From contig JADKIR010000005.1 in the NCBI GenBank assembly GCA_016722655.1, positions 620,001 to 684,000 of the forward strand: a DNA stretch of 64,000 nucleotides, given 5' to 3'. Under the pieces are notes generated by a model, which saw only the letters and a list, made by a program, of their open reading frames with translations, had not been told where the DNA came from and did no database searches. Positions 61,347-64,000 of this stretch are shown piece after piece (position 1 is the first letter of the stretch; every line of letters starts with the position of its first letter). This DNA is from Cytophagaceae bacterium (GTDB lineage: Bacteria > Bacteroidota > Bacteroidia > Cytophagales > Spirosomataceae). The translations under genes were made by a program, and so were the position numbers.

Positions 61347-64000
61347 CTAAGGTTTTTCTGCATTATACAATGACTGTACTTCTGAATCACTTAGAGCTCG
61401 GTTGTAGATTCTAAGGTCGTCTAATGAGCCATTTAAAGGAAAATAACCTTCCCCTGGTGGAACAACACCTAATCGAATAGAATTTGAATTCATTACATTA
61501 TAATCTATTGGTGAATTTACAACTTTTGAATTTATTAATGCCCCATTTTTATATAGTTTTAATATCGACGATTGGATAACATAAGTTAAATGAATCCAAT
61601 TATTAATAGTATTACTAACACCTTTTTCACGCTTTATAAGTTCAAAATTATTAACTCCAAAACTAATATCATTCTTAAATCCATAAAATACAGAATCCAC
61701 ACTACTTTTAGGTATAATATTTGCGATAAAACCAGTGTTAAACCCTCCTTTTGAAAACAATGTTTGAATTCCGTCTTGACTATTTATTAAATATCCATTA
61801 TTATCTAGACTCATTCCAAAATAAGTCTTTACAGATACCCAAATACTTATACTAAAATCTGAAGTAAATAACAAGCTATTAGAATTTGGAATAATTGCAT
61901 ATCCGGTATATCCTTGTGAAATCTCAGTCCCACCAAAGTAAATTGATTTTTTATCGTTTCCAAACCTATCAATGGTGTATTTCCCACCATGAAATTCACC
62001 ATTATTGCCATTACCGCTTTCATCATTCAAATTATTATTAAAGGGTAAATATACCACCATCCCGCTGGTTGGAATTGCTGGAAAGCAGTTTTGAATCTTT
62101 GCAATAAATGTCTCATTCCCTCCCGCTGAAAACCCTGGATTCATCGTTATTGAATTTCCTGCATAATAATTAGTATTGGTTGCTACATTTGCAGAACTAT
62201 TAATTGTTTGAGCAGAAGAATAGGTTCCTGTCACAACATTTCCAATGTGTGTAATTGTATTGGGGCATGGGTTTAAGCTATTTACAGTAACCATTACACT
62301 ACCATTTGTACTCGTACAGCCATTCACGATACATGTACCAGTATATGTTGTAGTAACAGAAGGCGATACGCTTTTACTCGTCCCTGTTCCTAAACTATTG
62401 CTCCAAGTTACGTTACCAGAACAATTTGATGCAGAAAGTGTACTACTTTGTCCCGATGTAATTGTTGCAGGACTTGCGGAAAGCGTAGGGGCAGCTGGAA
62501 TAGCTTTAATGATTCCTGTGGCTACGGTTCTGGAACTGGTGCAACTTCCAACCGTACAAGACACATAATAGTTTGTAGTTAAGCTAATTGATTGCGTAGT
62601 ATAATTGGCAGTACTTGCCAAACTTGTTCCATCCGAACTTACAGCATACCAATTATACGTCCCCGAACAACTTGATGCAGAAAGGGTTACAGTACCAGTT
62701 CCACAACGATTGGCAGAGGTTGTGGTTGGGGCTGATAAATTACAAGTACTCACTGTAACTGTTACACTCCCATTAGAACTCGTACAATCATTTACTGTAC
62801 AAGTAGCCGTATAAGTTGTGGTTACTATGGGCGAAACTATCTTGCTTGACCCTGTACCTAAACCATTGCTCCATGTTAGAGTACCCGAACAATTTGAAGC
62901 AGAAAGTGTACTACTCTGCCCTGGGGAAATATTTGCAGGGTTGGCTAAAAGCGTAGGAGCAGGAGGAATTGCAATTATAGTGGCAGTAGCCATAGTTCTT
63001 GAACTGGTACAACCACCAACAGAACAGTTGACATAATAACTAGTTGTTGAGCTAATTGAAGGAGTAGTATAATTAGCTGTAGTTGCCAAACTTGCTCCAC
63101 CTGAACTTGATAAATACCAATTATAAGTTCCAGAGCAACCTGATGATGTAAGCATTACTGTACCTGTGCCGCATCGGCTCAGGGAGCTCGTGATTGGGGG
63201 GCCAGGGGGTGTACAGTCAACAATATTAATTTTATAATCTTCTGTTTCTCCCCATGCATATCCACTACAAGAAGAACCATTATAATTGTAATAATCAGCA
63301 CATATTATCCTCATATAAGTAGTTCCGTTTATTACTGTGTTTGGAATTACAAAATCACCTTGAAAAGTAGAGGAAGAACTGGAAATTACACTTGGTGTTA
63401 CAACTTTTTCACCATCGTCATCATAAGATCCATTTCTATTAAAATCTATATAAACTTTCACAGTATGCCAATCAGAAGAACCATTGCAGGTAGTAGTATT
63501 AATACTATATGCTAAATTACTTCCTTTTGTAAAATTAGCAATTGGTAAATTTGTATAGTTGGAATATTTGTTTAATTTTGAACCTGAAGGTCCTGTGGTT
63601 GAACATGTTGAAGAATTAGTTAAATTTCCTATGCTTACGCTTGTAATATCAGTATAATCATTGTTGTTCCACAGTTCTGGCACACAATAGCAAGTTTCAT
63701 CAAGTGATAGTTTAATAATTGCTTGGACTGCAGTTCTGGCACTTACACAATTGCCTTCTGTACAACTCACATAGTATGTATTCGTATTACTAATTGTCGG
63801 TGTATTGAAGGTAGAACCATTACCTAAGCTACTTCCACCACTAATTGATGAATACCAGTTGTAAGTCCCGGAACAACCTGAAGCTGTTAGTGAAACCGAA
63901 CCTGGTAAACACCGTGTAATAGAATTAGCGATTGGTGGAAGAACCGTGCCTGTAAGAAATTTTGAATTAATCCATTTAGGACGAATGGTAACCAATCCAT
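61347..64000 (-). CDS. Large cell-surface protein with Ig-like, GEVED and LamG domains (5' end beyond window)
   Basis: At least 884 residues; the frame is open to the window edge, so the TTG at 63995 is not a true start. In order: an Ig-like cysteine-rich repeat (CSGTYNWYSS...), a GEVED domain (about 130-265; VYIDFNRNGSYDDDGE, GETEDYKI), a second CSGTYNWYLS repeat, a LSASNCSGTLTWSNGLGTG repeat, a third CSGTYNWYAV repeat, a second SNCSGNVTWSNSLGTG repeat, a MNPGFSAGGNETFIAKI segment, and a C-terminal LamG-like domain (VVYLPFNNNLNDESGNGNNG to LDDLRIYNRALSDSEVQSLY). It ends right after LamG with no visible T9SS sorting domain. Probably an adhesin or carbohydrate-binding surface protein. Confidence 0.85.
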   Translation of the reverse strand, partial: GLVTIRPKWINSKFLTGTVLPPIANSITRCLPGSVSLTASGCSGTYNWYSSISGGSSLGNGSTFNTPTISNTNTYYVSCTEGNCVSARTAVQAIIKLSLDETCYCVPELWNNNDYTDITSVSIGNLTNSSTCSTTGPSGSKLNKYSNYTNLPIANFTKGSNLAYSINTTTCNGSSDWHTVKVYIDFNRNGSYDDDGEKVVTPSVISSSSSTFQGDFVIPNTVINGTTYMRIICADYYNYNGSSCSGYAWGETEDYKINIVDCTPPGPPITSSLSRCGTGTVMLTSSGCSGTYNWYLSSSGGASLATTANYTTPSISSTTSYYVNCSVGGCTSSRTMATATIIAIPPAPTLLANPANISPGQSSTLSASNCSGTLTWSNGLGTGSSKIVSPIVTTTYTATCTVNDCTSSNGSVTVTVSTCNLSAPTTTSANRCGTGTVTLSASSCSGTYNWYAVSSDGTSLASTANYTTQSISLTTNYYVSCTVGSCTSSRTVATGIIKAIPAAPTLSASPATITSGQSSTLSASNCSGNVTWSNSLGTGTSKSVSPSVTTTYTGTCIVNGCTSTNGSVMVTVNSLNPCPNTITHIGNVVTGTYSSAQTINSSANVATNTNYYAGNSITMNPGFSAGGNETFIAKIQNCFPAIPTSGMVVYLPFNNNLNDESGNGNNGEFHGGKYTIDRFGNDKKSIYFGGTEISQGYTGYAIIPNSNSLLFTSDFSISIWVSVKTYFGMSLDNNGYLINSQDGIQTLFSKGGFNTGFIANIIPKSSVDSVFYGFKNDISFGVNNFELIKREKGVSNTINNWIHLTYVIQSSILKLYKNGALINSKVVNSPIDYNVMNSNSIRLGVVPPGEGYFPLNGSLDDLRIYNRALSDSEVQSLYNAEKP

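Noticed and set aside
62245..63036. Several plus-strand frames rich in Val, Pro and Leu opposite the surface protein
   Set aside because: They are antisense shadows of the repeated Ser/Thr-rich modules; their similarity to each other simply mirrors the repeats on the other strand.
61399..64000. Repeats in the last 2.6 kb considered as a CRISPR or minisatellite array
   Set aside because: The repeats are long, diverged and in frame, and correspond to protein modules, without short constant repeats or unique spacers.

Overview
This AT-rich, gene-dense window looks like chromosome of a Bacteroidota member, most likely a Cytophagales/Spirosomataceae-type environmental bacterium. The signs are promoters of the Bacteroidota form (TTTG-N19-TAnnTTTG) before tRNA-Ser and before a tetR gene, many secreted or outer-membrane proteins, GH92 and GH127 glycosidases, a large Ig/GEVED/LamG surface protein, a ResB-CcsA (system II) cytochrome c maturation locus, and a Gly/Met-rich GroEL tail. 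Genus cannot be fixed from sequence alone.

Layout. 1-6.3 kb: a cut-off secreted protein, a prohibitin-like protein, a GH127 enzyme, and a convergent FAD oxidase / ALDH7 dehydrogenase pair that fits lysine-pipecolate catabolism. 6.4-12.3 kb: a zinc nuclease/phospholipase operon, an opposing membrane-protein / glycosyltransferase / deacetylase operon, and ruvC. 12.5-13.3 kb: tRNA-Ser(GCT), a four-helix-bundle gene, tRNA-Pro(TGG) and tRNA-Arg(TCT). 13.3-18.1 kb: a tight operon of a CitMHS transporter, a split AtuA-like protein and acetoacetyl-CoA synthetase. 18.3-33 kb: a ParE/RelE-type toxin-antitoxin pair, uvrB, GH92 mannosidase, dprA, a MerR-LRR pair, alaS, and a GMC oxidoreductase with its Tat-exported small subunit.

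33-40.9 kb is an accessory stretch. Unrelated exported-protein genes (DUF6624 lipoprotein, TlpA-like thioredoxin, two M1 peptidases, a beta-barrel) are separated by diverged copies of one composite intergenic repeat, called D-U here. The repeat carries a short conserved reading frame (MA-L/F-RILKNKLL) and GAGTCTCC/GGAGACTC motifs. One copy is interrupted by a decayed IS200-like element, and another copy preserves the empty site.

41.5-52.3 kb is a redox/sulfur block: an eight-heme cytochrome of the octaheme tetrathionate reductase type, two YeeE/YedE-like membrane proteins (one fused to a rhodanese-like domain without a catalytic cysteine), and a nine-heme cytochrome fused to a cytochrome-b-like membrane domain. 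They are followed by the convergent ccsBA locus (split by a frameshift), a NamZ-like muramidase and a DsrE-like protein. 52.5-58.1 kb is a self-contained operon (TetR, beta-barrel, ABC ATPase, two FtsX-type permeases, LolA-like protein) behind a strong promoter overlapped by a perfect 11-bp inverted repeat. groES-groEL follow. The window ends in a degraded zone and a large repetitive surface protein that runs off the edge.

Four inferred frameshifts (DUF6624 gene, two in the IS200 transposase, ccsBA) all lie at homopolymer runs, so some of the broken genes may be sequencing artefacts.
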